NCBI GenBank assembly: GCA_002699335.1 | Contig: PACG01000131.1 | Span: 52,675-58,623 of the forward strand | Length of the DNA: 5,949 nucleotides | From: Candidatus Poribacteria bacterium | Lineage (GTDB): Bacteria; Poribacteria; WGA-4E; UBA9662 | Direction of reading: 5' to 3' | In this document: piece after piece, positions 1-5,927 of the stretch | Numbering within the stretch: position 1 is the stretch's first letter | Layout: every line of letters starts with the position of its first letter | Notes under the pieces: generated by a model | Told to the model about the DNA's origin: nothing | Database searches by the model: none | What the model saw: the letters and a program-made list of their open reading frames with translations, nothing else | Program-made: the position numbers and the translations under genes

Positions 1-2
1 TT

Positions 3-26
3 CCCAAGGTTAAAGCACTTGGGTTT
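3..26 (+). terminator. Possible weak terminator hairpin at left edge
   Basis: CCCAAG (3-8) and CTTGGG (18-23) form a perfect 6-bp stem with a 9-base loop, followed by only three T residues before the run breaks. It could end transcription of a gene lying to the left of the window. The short T tract and AT-containing stem make this weak, and it may be chance. Confidence 0.2.
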
Positions 27-153
27 CCTGAGAAAATCGACTAGTATCAATCATATTTTTTAACTGGGAACATGTAAGAAGCCAACAGCCCAAATAAACC
101 TTTCAATGTTTAAGCGTCTAATTTCTATTTTATTTGAAAGCATTATTTAAAGG

Positions 154-182
154 TTGATTTTCCGAGCATAATTTGGCATTAT
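154..182 (+). promoter_or_regulatory. Candidate sigma70-type promoter for the lipoprotein-amidohydrolase unit
   Basis: TTGATT at 154-159 (4 of 6 to the -35 consensus) and CATTAT at 177-182 (4 of 6 to the -10 consensus) are separated by 17 bases. This would start transcription near 189 and leave a leader of about 135 bases. An imperfect dyad, GCATA (166-170) with TATGC (185-189), brackets the -10. In AT-rich DNA such matches arise by chance, so this is the best available candidate rather than a firm call. Confidence 0.25.
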
Positions 183-312
183 TCTATGCTATTTGAGAAT
201 GACAACACACTCAAGACTTTCTATCTTACCATTAAATCCCGCTAGGTTGAAGATTAAACCGCATGCCAAGCCATCCAGATTTAGATCTGTCCATCAAACT
301 GTTATTCCTTAG

Positions 313-317
313 TAAGG
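313..317 (+). promoter_or_regulatory. Ribosome binding site supporting a TTG start
   Basis: TAAGG lies six bases before the TTG at 324. No ATG or GTG occurs in frame between the upstream stop (282-284) and the signal-peptide region, so this site is the main support for initiation at TTG. Confidence 0.5.
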
Positions 318-323
318 CTCGTC

Positions 324-2624
324 TTGCCGGTTAGGTATAGAACAGCTCTGCTGATCCGTTTTAGTCCGGCCTCAGCCGTCTTTCTCTGCCAATGCCTGAT
401 TGGTCTATTGGGCTTAGTCTCCTGCCAGTCGAAAGATGACGCACCAGTGGAGCAAGCGTCTGCGGTACCAACTGATCAGACACCGATTGAAGTTATGCCA
501 CCTCGGCTACAAGATTGGTACATGTTCATGCACGACCTGCAACAGTCGGGTCGCAGTTCTGAAACGGTGCTGAAACCACCGCTCGAATTAAAATGGCGGT
601 TCAAAACAGGTGGACAGGTGCAAGCCAGCCCGGTAGTAGCCAATGATATAGTCTACATTGGCTCCACCGATCACATTTTTTATGCCTTAGAGGCAAAGTC
701 CTGGGGGGTAAAGTGGACTTTTGACGCCGCAGGTGCGATTCGTTTTTCTGCAGTAGTCTGGAATGGATTGGTCTTTTTCAGTGCCACCGATAACCATATT
801 TACGCTTTACAGGCAGAGACAGGTCAGGAAGTCTGGCGGACCAAAGTCCAAACCTGGGTCAACTGCCCCCTGCTTGTCTCCAACGGCACGATCTACGCAG
901 GTGCTTATAGCGATACGATCTACGTGTTACGAGCTTCCGATGGTCAATTGGTCCAGAAAACCACTCGACAGATCCAGATTAACGACATCGACTTTGCTTG
1001 TTATAATGGGAAATTAACACCAAGACAGCCGTTGCACCAGGCCGATCGATGGCGAAAAAAAGTGCCCTTCACACACAGTTATCCCGTCGTTGCCAATGGA
1101 ACTGTCTACATCGGAGCTCGTGACAAACATCTGTATGCCTTTGACAGTGAATCGGAGGAAGTTGTCTGGACTCATGAGACAGCAGGTTATATCGATGGCA
1201 CTCCAGCGATAGCGGACGGGATGCTCTACGCAGCTTCTTACGACGGCTATGTTTATGCGTTCGGGGTAGTATCCTCCCCAAAGTTGAAACCGTTGAAAAA
1301 GGTTCAGCCACCTACATGGATCGTTGTTAGAGATCGGGTACCCGTTTACGAGAAACCTCCTCAACCTGCAGACCGAACCGATCAATCCATCCTAGTCAAA
1401 TTGAATGCCGGTATGGCAGTGCTAATTTCGAGCGGGGAAAATCGTCCAGCCAGCAAAAGTCAACCGCTCCCTGGAGACCATCGATGTTTTCGACAAATCG
1501 AGTTGCCAAACGGCCGTCGAGGATGGATTGAATCCAGTGCGATAGGGCAATTTTTCGAGAAGGGCGAAGTCCAATTCAATCGGGACATCTGTCAGCAGAT
1601 CGAGCCTATTTCGTTGATTAATGGGGCTGAGGTACCCCACAGGTCACCTGATGGCAAGTCAATTGCTTTTTTGCGCCGAACCGACCTGTCGGGTCAATAC
1701 TGGCGAGCTAGCGAGCTATGGACGACCGATGCCAAAGGCAAGCGATTTCGCAAGCAGTGCAAAGGGAACTTCTATAATCCTAACCTCTCCTGGTCGCTGG
1801 ATAGCAATCTGATCGTGTTCGAGGCTTACGAAGGTGAGAAGAGCTATGTATGGGCCATGAATCCGAAGACAAAAGCTTTGATAAAAGTGGCCGAAGGGGA
1901 TGCGCCTGCCTGTTCTCCCGTTGCCAACCAGATCGTTTTTCGCCAGTGGAAAGATGGAGAAGATATTCTGTATCGGGTTAACGTCGATGGAGGTGGCCTG
2001 ACAGTCCTCGCCCGTATTCCGATTGAGGGAAAGGTTGGCTCTTTTGTCTATCTGGATCCACCTGCCTGGTCTCCCAACGGTCAACAGATTGCACTCGGTA
2101 TCGGCGGACAGCACTTTTCCTCTGGACAAGCCCAGGTAGAGATTTATACGATAAATGGGCAAAAAGTCCTGTCGATTCCCACTCAGTACCGCCGGATCAG
2201 GAATTTAGCCTGGTCTGCGGACGGCACCTATTTGGCTCATGTCCAGGTTGGAAGTAACAAGCTTGATCCGGTACTGGATAAGCGGCTGCACATCACCAAC
2301 TTCGAACAATTGCTGGACACGCAGATCTTAAAACATACCGCGCCAACCTGGTCTCCAATAGGTCGCCGGGTGGCATTTATGGAACGTGCCGACTGCATGG
2401 GGGTTCAATGGATGGTCTGGGTTTACGACCTGGAAACCGGCTCCAGGCTGCAAGTGGCAAGAACCGATATTCGTTTGACCTCAATCGATTGGTTACCTGG
2501 CGGGCAACGGCTCAGCCTCTGGCACACCTCTAAATACCTGAGAGGTTATGAGTCGGCGGAGCGAAAATACAAACCGGCGGAGACGAAAGGATGGGTCGTT
2601 ACGCTGAAAAAGAGTAATGGGTGA
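324..2624 (+). CDS. Lipoprotein with PQQ-like propeller, SH3-like segment and TolB/PD40-like propeller
   Basis: This is a 766-residue protein probably exported and anchored by lipid. The N-terminus has basic residues (R4, R6, R12), a hydrophobic stretch (about 18-32) and the lipobox LVSC ending at Cys34; Gln at +2 fits outer-membrane sorting in a diderm. Residues about 88-315 hold at least four clear PQQ-type repeats (SPVV..D.VYIGS.D..FYAL; SAVVWNGLVFFSATD; YPVVANGTVYIGARD; TPAIADGMLYAASYDGYVYAF) around a repeat-poor insert at about 210-250. Residues about 331-408 resemble a bacterial SH3 segment ending RRGWIESSAIG. Residues about 437-735 carry seven PD40/WD40-like strands starting near 441, 490, 530, 582, 630, 676 and 723 (SPDGKSIAF, WSPNGQQIAL, WSADGTYLAH and similar). 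Such propellers bind proteins or glycans and need no enzyme activity; the partner is unknown. The intact PQQ dehydrogenase active site is not evident, so I would not call it a dehydrogenase. The start is TTG, the only fitting one. It overlaps or abuts the amidohydrolase gene. Confidence 0.88.
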   Translation: MPVRYRTALLIRFSPASAVFLCQCLIGLLGLVSCQSKDDAPVEQASAVPTDQTPIEVMPPRLQDWYMFMHDLQQSGRSSETVLKPPLELKWRFKTGGQVQASPVVANDIVYIGSTDHIFYALEAKSWGVKWTFDAAGAIRFSAVVWNGLVFFSATDNHIYALQAETGQEVWRTKVQTWVNCPLLVSNGTIYAGAYSDTIYVLRASDGQLVQKTTRQIQINDIDFACYNGKLTPRQPLHQADRWRKKVPFTHSYPVVANGTVYIGARDKHLYAFDSESEEVVWTHETAGYIDGTPAIADGMLYAASYDGYVYAFGVVSSPKLKPLKKVQPPTWIVVRDRVPVYEKPPQPADRTDQSILVKLNAGMAVLISSGENRPASKSQPLPGDHRCFRQIELPNGRRGWIESSAIGQFFEKGEVQFNRDICQQIEPISLINGAEVPHRSPDGKSIAFLRRTDLSGQYWRASELWTTDAKGKRFRKQCKGNFYNPNLSWSLDSNLIVFEAYEGEKSYVWAMNPKTKALIKVAEGDAPACSPVANQIVFRQWKDGEDILYRVNVDGGGLTVLARIPIEGKVGSFVYLDPPAWSPNGQQIALGIGGQHFSSGQAQVEIYTINGQKVLSIPTQYRRIRNLAWSADGTYLAHVQVGSNKLDPVLDKRLHITNFEQLLDTQILKHTAPTWSPIGRRVAFMERADCMGVQWMVWVYDLETGSRLQVARTDIRLTSIDWLPGGQRLSLWHTSKYLRGYESAERKYKPAETKGWVVTLKKSNG

Positions 2625-2625
2625 G
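2619..2625 (+). promoter_or_regulatory. Ribosome binding site inside the lipoprotein stop region, favouring ATG 2632
   Basis: GGGTGAG spans the TGA stop of the lipoprotein gene (2622-2624) and lies six bases before ATG 2632. The alternative ATG at 2617 has only GAG at 2612-2614, two bases away, which is too close. This favours 2632 as the amidohydrolase start and implies that ribosomes ending the lipoprotein can reinitiate here. Confidence 0.45.
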
Positions 2626-2631
2626 CTGAAA

Positions 2632-3639
2632 ATGATGAAGATTGATTGTCAAAGTCATATTTTCCCGCTGGAATATGTCGATATCCTGATGCAGGCCAAC
2701 AGCTTTTTGAAACCGGACGATGACACCTTTATCCCGCCCTGCACCGAACATATTGACGATCGGGTCTACCGGGTCTCCTACAGTGGTTGGCAGTCTTTTC
2801 GTTTGGATTTAAGTGTTTATGACCCGGTAGCCAAGTTGAAATCGATGGACGAAGCTAACGTGGATCTGGCCATTGTCAGCGTCAACATCCCGAATCCATG
2901 CCTCTTACCAGACCGATTATCGGTTGCTGGTGCCCGGGTCATAAACGACTATATTGCCAACCTGATTCAGGATAAACCGGATCGTTTCGCCGGATTCGCT
3001 AGCCTGCCTTGGAATCTACCCGCGGCAGCCATCGAGGAAATTGACCGTATCGCCAAGTTGGGGTTTAGCGGGGTGATGCTCTACCCTCATATTGCCGGTC
3101 AAAAGCTGGAATCTCCTCAGTTCGAGCCGGTTTACGCCCACCTTGAAGCCTGTAATCTACCGATTATTTTCCACCCGACCGTCCCCACGTGGGGAGAAGC
3201 GATCCAGGACTTTTCCATGATCCCCATGATTGGCTTCCAGATCGATACCAGTTTTGGACTGTTACGTCTAATTCTAAGCGGTATTTTTGAACGGCATCCC
3301 AGGTTGAAAGTTGTTCTACCTCATGCCGGTGGCGTTTTACCCTATATGATGGGACGCATCGATCACCAAACAGAAATCATGGGTCGGGCCACCGATCGTA
3401 TCAACCAGCCGGTCAGCGCCTACCTCCGGCAGAACGTCTACTTCGATCTGGTTTCGCCTTCAGTTGAAAGCATTGCTTTTGCCCACCGTTTTATCGGCGG
3501 TGATCGGCTTCTATTCGCCTCCGATGATCCCTGGGTCAAACCCACTGTCTTCACTCAACTGGTCGATCAGATGCGAATTACGGCCGGTGAACGACGGCAA
3601 ATCTACAACCAGAATGCTCAAAAGCTTTTTGGTTTATAA
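2632..3639 (+). CDS. Amidohydrolase family 2 (ACMSD-like) metal-dependent hydrolase or decarboxylase
   Basis: This predicted cytosolic TIM-barrel enzyme belongs to the amidohydrolase 2 family, which includes ACMSD, resorcylate-type decarboxylases and 4-oxalomesaconate hydratase. Numbering from ATG 2632 (335 residues), the metal and catalytic positions are visible: IDCQSH near the N-terminus (Q7, H9), IIFHP (H181), VVLPHAGG (H231) and FASDDPW (D298). The spacing from H181 to H231 and D298 (50 and 117 residues) closely matches the His177, His228 and Asp294 of ACMSD. The length is normal for the family and there is no signal peptide. The barrel also shows DLAIVSVNIP, RFAGFASLP and GFSGVMLYPH, typical of beta strands 2-4. 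The first residue of the usual HxH or ExH motif is Gln, which is unusual. The substrate cannot be told from sequence. ATG 2617 is an alternative start that would add MGELK and overlap the lipoprotein gene by eight bases; ATG 2635 is also possible. The gene is likely cotranscribed with the lipoprotein. Confidence 0.9.
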   Translation: MMKIDCQSHIFPLEYVDILMQANSFLKPDDDTFIPPCTEHIDDRVYRVSYSGWQSFRLDLSVYDPVAKLKSMDEANVDLAIVSVNIPNPCLLPDRLSVAGARVINDYIANLIQDKPDRFAGFASLPWNLPAAAIEEIDRIAKLGFSGVMLYPHIAGQKLESPQFEPVYAHLEACNLPIIFHPTVPTWGEAIQDFSMIPMIGFQIDTSFGLLRLILSGIFERHPRLKVVLPHAGGVLPYMMGRIDHQTEIMGRATDRINQPVSAYLRQNVYFDLVSPSVESIAFAHRFIGGDRLLFASDDPWVKPTVFTQLVDQMRITAGERRQIYNQNAQKLFGL

Positions 3640-3662
3640 CTGTGTGCCACTTGGCTGGCCGG

Positions 3663-3691
3663 TTGACATTTTGCGATAAGTGTTTTATGGT
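3663..3691 (+). promoter_or_regulatory. Sigma70-type promoter of the GH32 gene
   Basis: A perfect -35 box, TTGACA (3663-3668), is followed after exactly 17 bases by TATGGT (3686-3691), which keeps the most important -10 positions (T1, A2, T6; 4 of 6 overall). The predicted transcript start is near 3698, giving a leader of about 48 bases before the ATG at 3746. It is one of the two best promoter matches I found in the window, and it lies just upstream of a gene with a strong Shine-Dalgarno site. Confidence 0.6.
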
Positions 3692-3696
3692 ATACC

Positions 3697-3716
3697 GGTT
3701 AGACAAAAGTCTGACC
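3697..3716 (+). promoter_or_regulatory. 20-base inverted repeat at the GH32 transcript start (operator or 5' hairpin)
   Basis: GGTTAGAC (3697-3704) and GTCTGACC (3709-3716) are complementary over 8 bp, with one position that is a mismatch in DNA and a G-U pair in RNA, and are separated by AAAA. It begins at the predicted +1. It could be a repressor operator, as is common for sugar-utilisation genes, or a stabilising 5' stem-loop in the mRNA. No regulator gene lies in the window to name the binding protein. Confidence 0.5.
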
Positions 3717-3733
3717 TTTACTTGAAAATTACG

Positions 3734-3738
3734 AGGAG
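3734..3738 (+). promoter_or_regulatory. Shine-Dalgarno site of the GH32 gene
   Basis: AGGAG within GAGGAGAG lies seven bases before ATG 3746. It fixes the start there rather than at the in-frame GTG at 3680, which falls inside the promoter. Confidence 0.8.
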
Positions 3739-3745
3739 AGATATA

Positions 3746-5311
3746 ATGGCCGTAGAGACACAACCGGATCGAACATCACGCGTTCCAAAGTATACATTTG
3801 CTGAGACGCTGGAAGAACAGGAAGCCCAGCTAAAGACCAACCCGCTGATGCAGCGTCTGATCGAGTACCGTCGATCCTACGAAGGTGACCCCCACCGTCC
3901 TATCTATCACTACATCAATCCTGAGCACACCCTTAACGATCCCAATGGACTCTGTTTCTGGCAAGATCGGTGGCACTTGTTTTATCAAGCCTATCCACCT
4001 GAAGATCCGCGTCAACATTGGGGACACGCTATCAGTGAGGATCTGATCCACTGGCGGGACCTCCCTTATGCTATCTATCCGCACCCTGAAAATTGCTGTT
4101 TTTCCGGTTCGACACTGGTAGAAGAAGATCGCGTCATCGCCATCTATCACGGAACAGAGGTGGGTAACATGGTTGCTGTGTCTAAAGATCCCCTCCTACT
4201 GAACTGGGAAAAGGTGACGGGGCAAGCCGTCATACCGATGCGATCAGCTGACGGTTCATCTCTTCCGTATCGGGTTTTTGACCCTTGTATCTGGGAAAAA
4301 GACGGCATTTACTACTCCCTCTCTGGTGGAACGCTACCCAATGGTCCGGCGGGGAAAGCGGTTCGTGCTAACTTCCTTTTCCGTTCCGAAGACCTGGCTA
4401 GTTGGGAGTATCTGCACCCCTTTGTCGAAGATGATCAGTTTACCCTGGTCGGTGATGATGGTGCCTGTCCCTATTTCTGGCCTATCGGAGACCGGCACAT
4501 GCTGTTGTTCTTCAGTCACATGAGCGGAGGGCAGTACCTGTTGGGCGACTACGATACCGAACGGAATAAGTTCGTCGTCACCTCGCACGGCAAAAACAAC
4601 TTCGGCCCGGTTGGTCCGTCCGGTGTTCACGCTCCATCTGCTACCCCTGACGGCGAGGGTGGATTGATTGTCATCTACAATATGAATCCAGGGATGCCCA
4701 CCAAGGGTTGGAACCAGATTATGACCCTGCCACGCCATTTAACATTGATCGGCACAGATGAACTCGGCATTCAACCGGCTGGAGATATCGAGTCACTCCG
4801 CTACGATCATCAGCGCATAGGTGAAATGACCTTGCCCGCCAACCAGGAAATCGTCCTCGACCGGATCAGCGGCAATGCGATGGAAATCGTGGCCGAGATC
4901 GATGTGGGCCATGCACCGATGTTAGAGATGAACGTTCTGCGTTCTCCGAACAAGGAAGAGTTCACCAGAATTGCCTTCTTTAAAAATCGCGGCTATCGTA
5001 ATCGCGACCACGGCGAAGTACGCCACTTCAGTTGGTTGACCATCGATTCCTCGTACGCCTCGATTTTGCCACAGGCGGGCTCACGTGCACCGGAGAGTGG
5101 ACCAGTTTACATCGCTCCCAACGAAGCGCTGCAACTGCGAATCTTTATCGACAGGAGCGTGGTTGAGGTCTTTGTCAATGGCAGACAATGTGTGGCCATG
5201 CGCGTCTATCCAGGCCGTGTTGATAGCCTCGGTGTTTCGCTCCGGTCACAGGGGCAGGACAGTCAACTCAAATCGCTGGATGCCTGGCAAATGCGTAACA
5301 TCTATCTTTAA
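3746..5311 (+). CDS. Glycoside hydrolase family 32 protein (beta-fructosidase-like), atypical active site
   Basis: This 521-residue protein shows both GH32 domains. The five-bladed propeller (about 50-350) has the nucleophile motif as LNDPNG (D65), then HWGHAISEDLIHWRDLP (91-107), FSGS (119-122), the stabiliser region as VFDP (D179), and GGQYLLGDYD (261-270). GWNQIMTLPRHLTL (321-334) leads to a C-terminal beta-sandwich (about 370-520) with the hallmark IDRSVVEVFVNG. Family members hydrolyse beta-fructosides such as sucrose, levan or inulin, or transfer fructose. Here the acid/base motif ECP reads ACP (A240-C241-P242), so the usual catalytic Glu is Ala, and the Arg of RDP is Phe. The NDPNG-to-FDP and FDP-to-ACP spacings (114 and 61 residues) are plausible for the family, so this is a substitution rather than a misalignment. 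There is no signal peptide; a 50-residue charged N-terminal extension precedes the domain, and the protein is likely cytosolic. The exact substrate, or whether it is active at all, is open. No sugar transporter or kinase adjoins it. Confidence 0.9.
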   Translation: MAVETQPDRTSRVPKYTFAETLEEQEAQLKTNPLMQRLIEYRRSYEGDPHRPIYHYINPEHTLNDPNGLCFWQDRWHLFYQAYPPEDPRQHWGHAISEDLIHWRDLPYAIYPHPENCCFSGSTLVEEDRVIAIYHGTEVGNMVAVSKDPLLLNWEKVTGQAVIPMRSADGSSLPYRVFDPCIWEKDGIYYSLSGGTLPNGPAGKAVRANFLFRSEDLASWEYLHPFVEDDQFTLVGDDGACPYFWPIGDRHMLLFFSHMSGGQYLLGDYDTERNKFVVTSHGKNNFGPVGPSGVHAPSATPDGEGGLIVIYNMNPGMPTKGWNQIMTLPRHLTLIGTDELGIQPAGDIESLRYDHQRIGEMTLPANQEIVLDRISGNAMEIVAEIDVGHAPMLEMNVLRSPNKEEFTRIAFFKNRGYRNRDHGEVRHFSWLTIDSSYASILPQAGSRAPESGPVYIAPNEALQLRIFIDRSVVEVFVNGRQCVAMRVYPGRVDSLGVSLRSQGQDSQLKSLDAWQMRNIYL

Positions 5312-5330
5312 GGATATTGAAATCTGGTAT

Positions 5331-5371
5331 GGGTAGGTCTATTGTTTTATCCAATCTTCCTTGGCCTACCC
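5331..5371 (+). terminator. Stem-loop after the GH32 stop, possible terminator or 3' end
   Basis: GGGTAGGTC (5331-5339) pairs with GGCCTACCC (5363-5371) over 9 bp including one G-U pair. A second short stem, ATTG (5341-5344) with CAAT (5352-5355), can form in the loop. It lies 19 bases after the GH32 stop codon. There is no clean T tract behind it, only a T-rich stretch up to about 5399, so it is either an imperfect terminator or a 3' protective structure. Confidence 0.35.
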
Positions 5372-5870
5372 GCACTGGTTGTTCTATCTTCTGGTTGTTA
5401 GCCCCAGCCAAGGTTGTGGGCAGGTGGATCTGGTCCGAACGCAAAGTGGAGGTCATGTTACAACAGGGTTGTTCCAAAAGAGACATGGTCCGTAGAGATA
5501 TGGCAGACCGAGCCACGATCATCATGATGCCCGTGGCCTTTAGCCTAGCCTAAACTGCTTGCGTATCGAGAAGTTAGCTAGAGACATCTTTATGCAAGAA
5601 GAAGGAGAAAAGGAAGTACCTCCCTTAGTTAAGGTACACCCGCTAATCTACTGCACATACCATTTTTAGCTAAGCCAACGTAGAAAGCCATCAATTACCG
5701 TATCGACGACGAAAGTAAAGATTGCTCTACGATCACCTCGGATCCGGAACCGGAGACACCAATCACTTGAAGACAATCTAGTCCTGATGGCACCCTCTGC
5801 TACACATCCGACAACAAAAATCGTTGCGGTAGATTTTCGTACTTCTATCCTATTTCCCGGTGACAATTTT

Positions 5871-5899
5871 TTGCTATCAGTTTATCGACTTGATAAAAT
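5871..5899 (+). promoter_or_regulatory. Sigma70-type promoter pointing out of the right edge
   Basis: TTGCTA (5871-5876, 4 of 6) and TAAAAT (5894-5899, 5 of 6) are spaced by 17 bases, predicting a transcript start near 5906. It probably serves a + strand gene beginning beyond the window, as no start with a ribosome binding site follows inside it. Confidence 0.5.
5881..5897. promoter_or_regulatory. Perfect dyad over the right-edge -10 box
   Basis: TTTATC (5881-5886) and GATAAA (5892-5897) are a perfect 6-bp inverted repeat with a 5-base centre. It covers the end of the spacer and most of the -10, a typical position for a repressor site. The AT-rich arms mean chance is possible. Confidence 0.3.
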
Positions 5900-5903
5900 A
5901 AAC

Positions 5904-5927
5904 CTATCCGTAATTGCGAAAGGATAG
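5904..5927 (+). repeat. Inverted repeat at the predicted transcript start of the right-edge promoter
   Basis: CTATCC (5904-5909) and GGATAG (5922-5927) are perfectly complementary with a 12-base loop, lying at the 5' end of the predicted leader. It is followed by a tandem ATAGTAA repeat (5924-5930 and 5931-5937). It could be a second regulator half-site pair or a 5' hairpin. Confidence 0.3.

Larger units (their letters stand above)
1..323. other. AT-rich intergenic region, no gene seen
   Basis: No reading frame of convincing length or composition is present on either strand, and stop codons are frequent. The base composition is clearly AT-richer than the coding DNA that follows. The region holds a short hairpin at its left end, a weak promoter candidate near 154-182 and the ribosome binding site of the lipoprotein gene at 313-317. 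The lipoprotein frame is closed upstream by a TAG at 282-284, so the gene cannot extend further left. I see no tRNA, riboswitch or repeat that I can name. Confidence 0.6.
3640..3745. other. Regulatory intergenic region between amidohydrolase and GH32 genes
   Basis: This 106-base gap contains no gene and no clear terminator for the amidohydrolase. It is dense in signals: a promoter at 3663-3691, an 8-bp palindrome over the -10, a 20-base inverted repeat at the predicted transcript start, two copies of a CCGGTT(A)GACA element, and a Shine-Dalgarno site. It suggests the GH32 gene is independently regulated, although readthrough from upstream is not excluded. Confidence 0.6.

Noticed and set aside
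276..289. CAGAT-N4-ATCTG dyad upstream of the lipoprotein gene
   Set aside because: Arms of five bases with no promoter nearby are within chance expectation.
1014..1385. 123-codon minus strand frame inside the lipoprotein gene
   Set aside because: It lies wholly within a well-supported gene whose protein repeats are evident; it is a shadow frame.
3620..3629. AAAAGCTTTT palindrome near the amidohydrolase stop as a terminator
   Set aside because: The palindrome has no loop and lies within the coding sequence, so it cannot form a usual terminator hairpin.
3680..3745. Upstream GTG start extending the GH32 gene by 22 codons
   Set aside because: It falls inside the predicted promoter spacer, lacks a ribosome binding site, and the added residues do not match the family; ATG 3746 has AGGAG at the right distance.
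5486..5502. Similarity to the GH32 start region (ATGG-CCGTAGAGA at 3746)
   Set aside because: The match is about 13 bases with an inserted base; a match of this size is not surprising in about 6 kb and the flanks do not align.
5317..5553. 78-codon + strand frame after GH32
   Set aside because: It starts with TTG (or ATG 5329) without a ribosome binding site, spans the stem-loop, and its translation has no recognisable motif. The weak helix-turn-helix-like stretch near its end is not enough for a call.
5666..5866. 66-codon minus strand frame
   Set aside because: It needs a TTG start, has no clear ribosome binding site and shows no motif; the opposite strand is equally open here.
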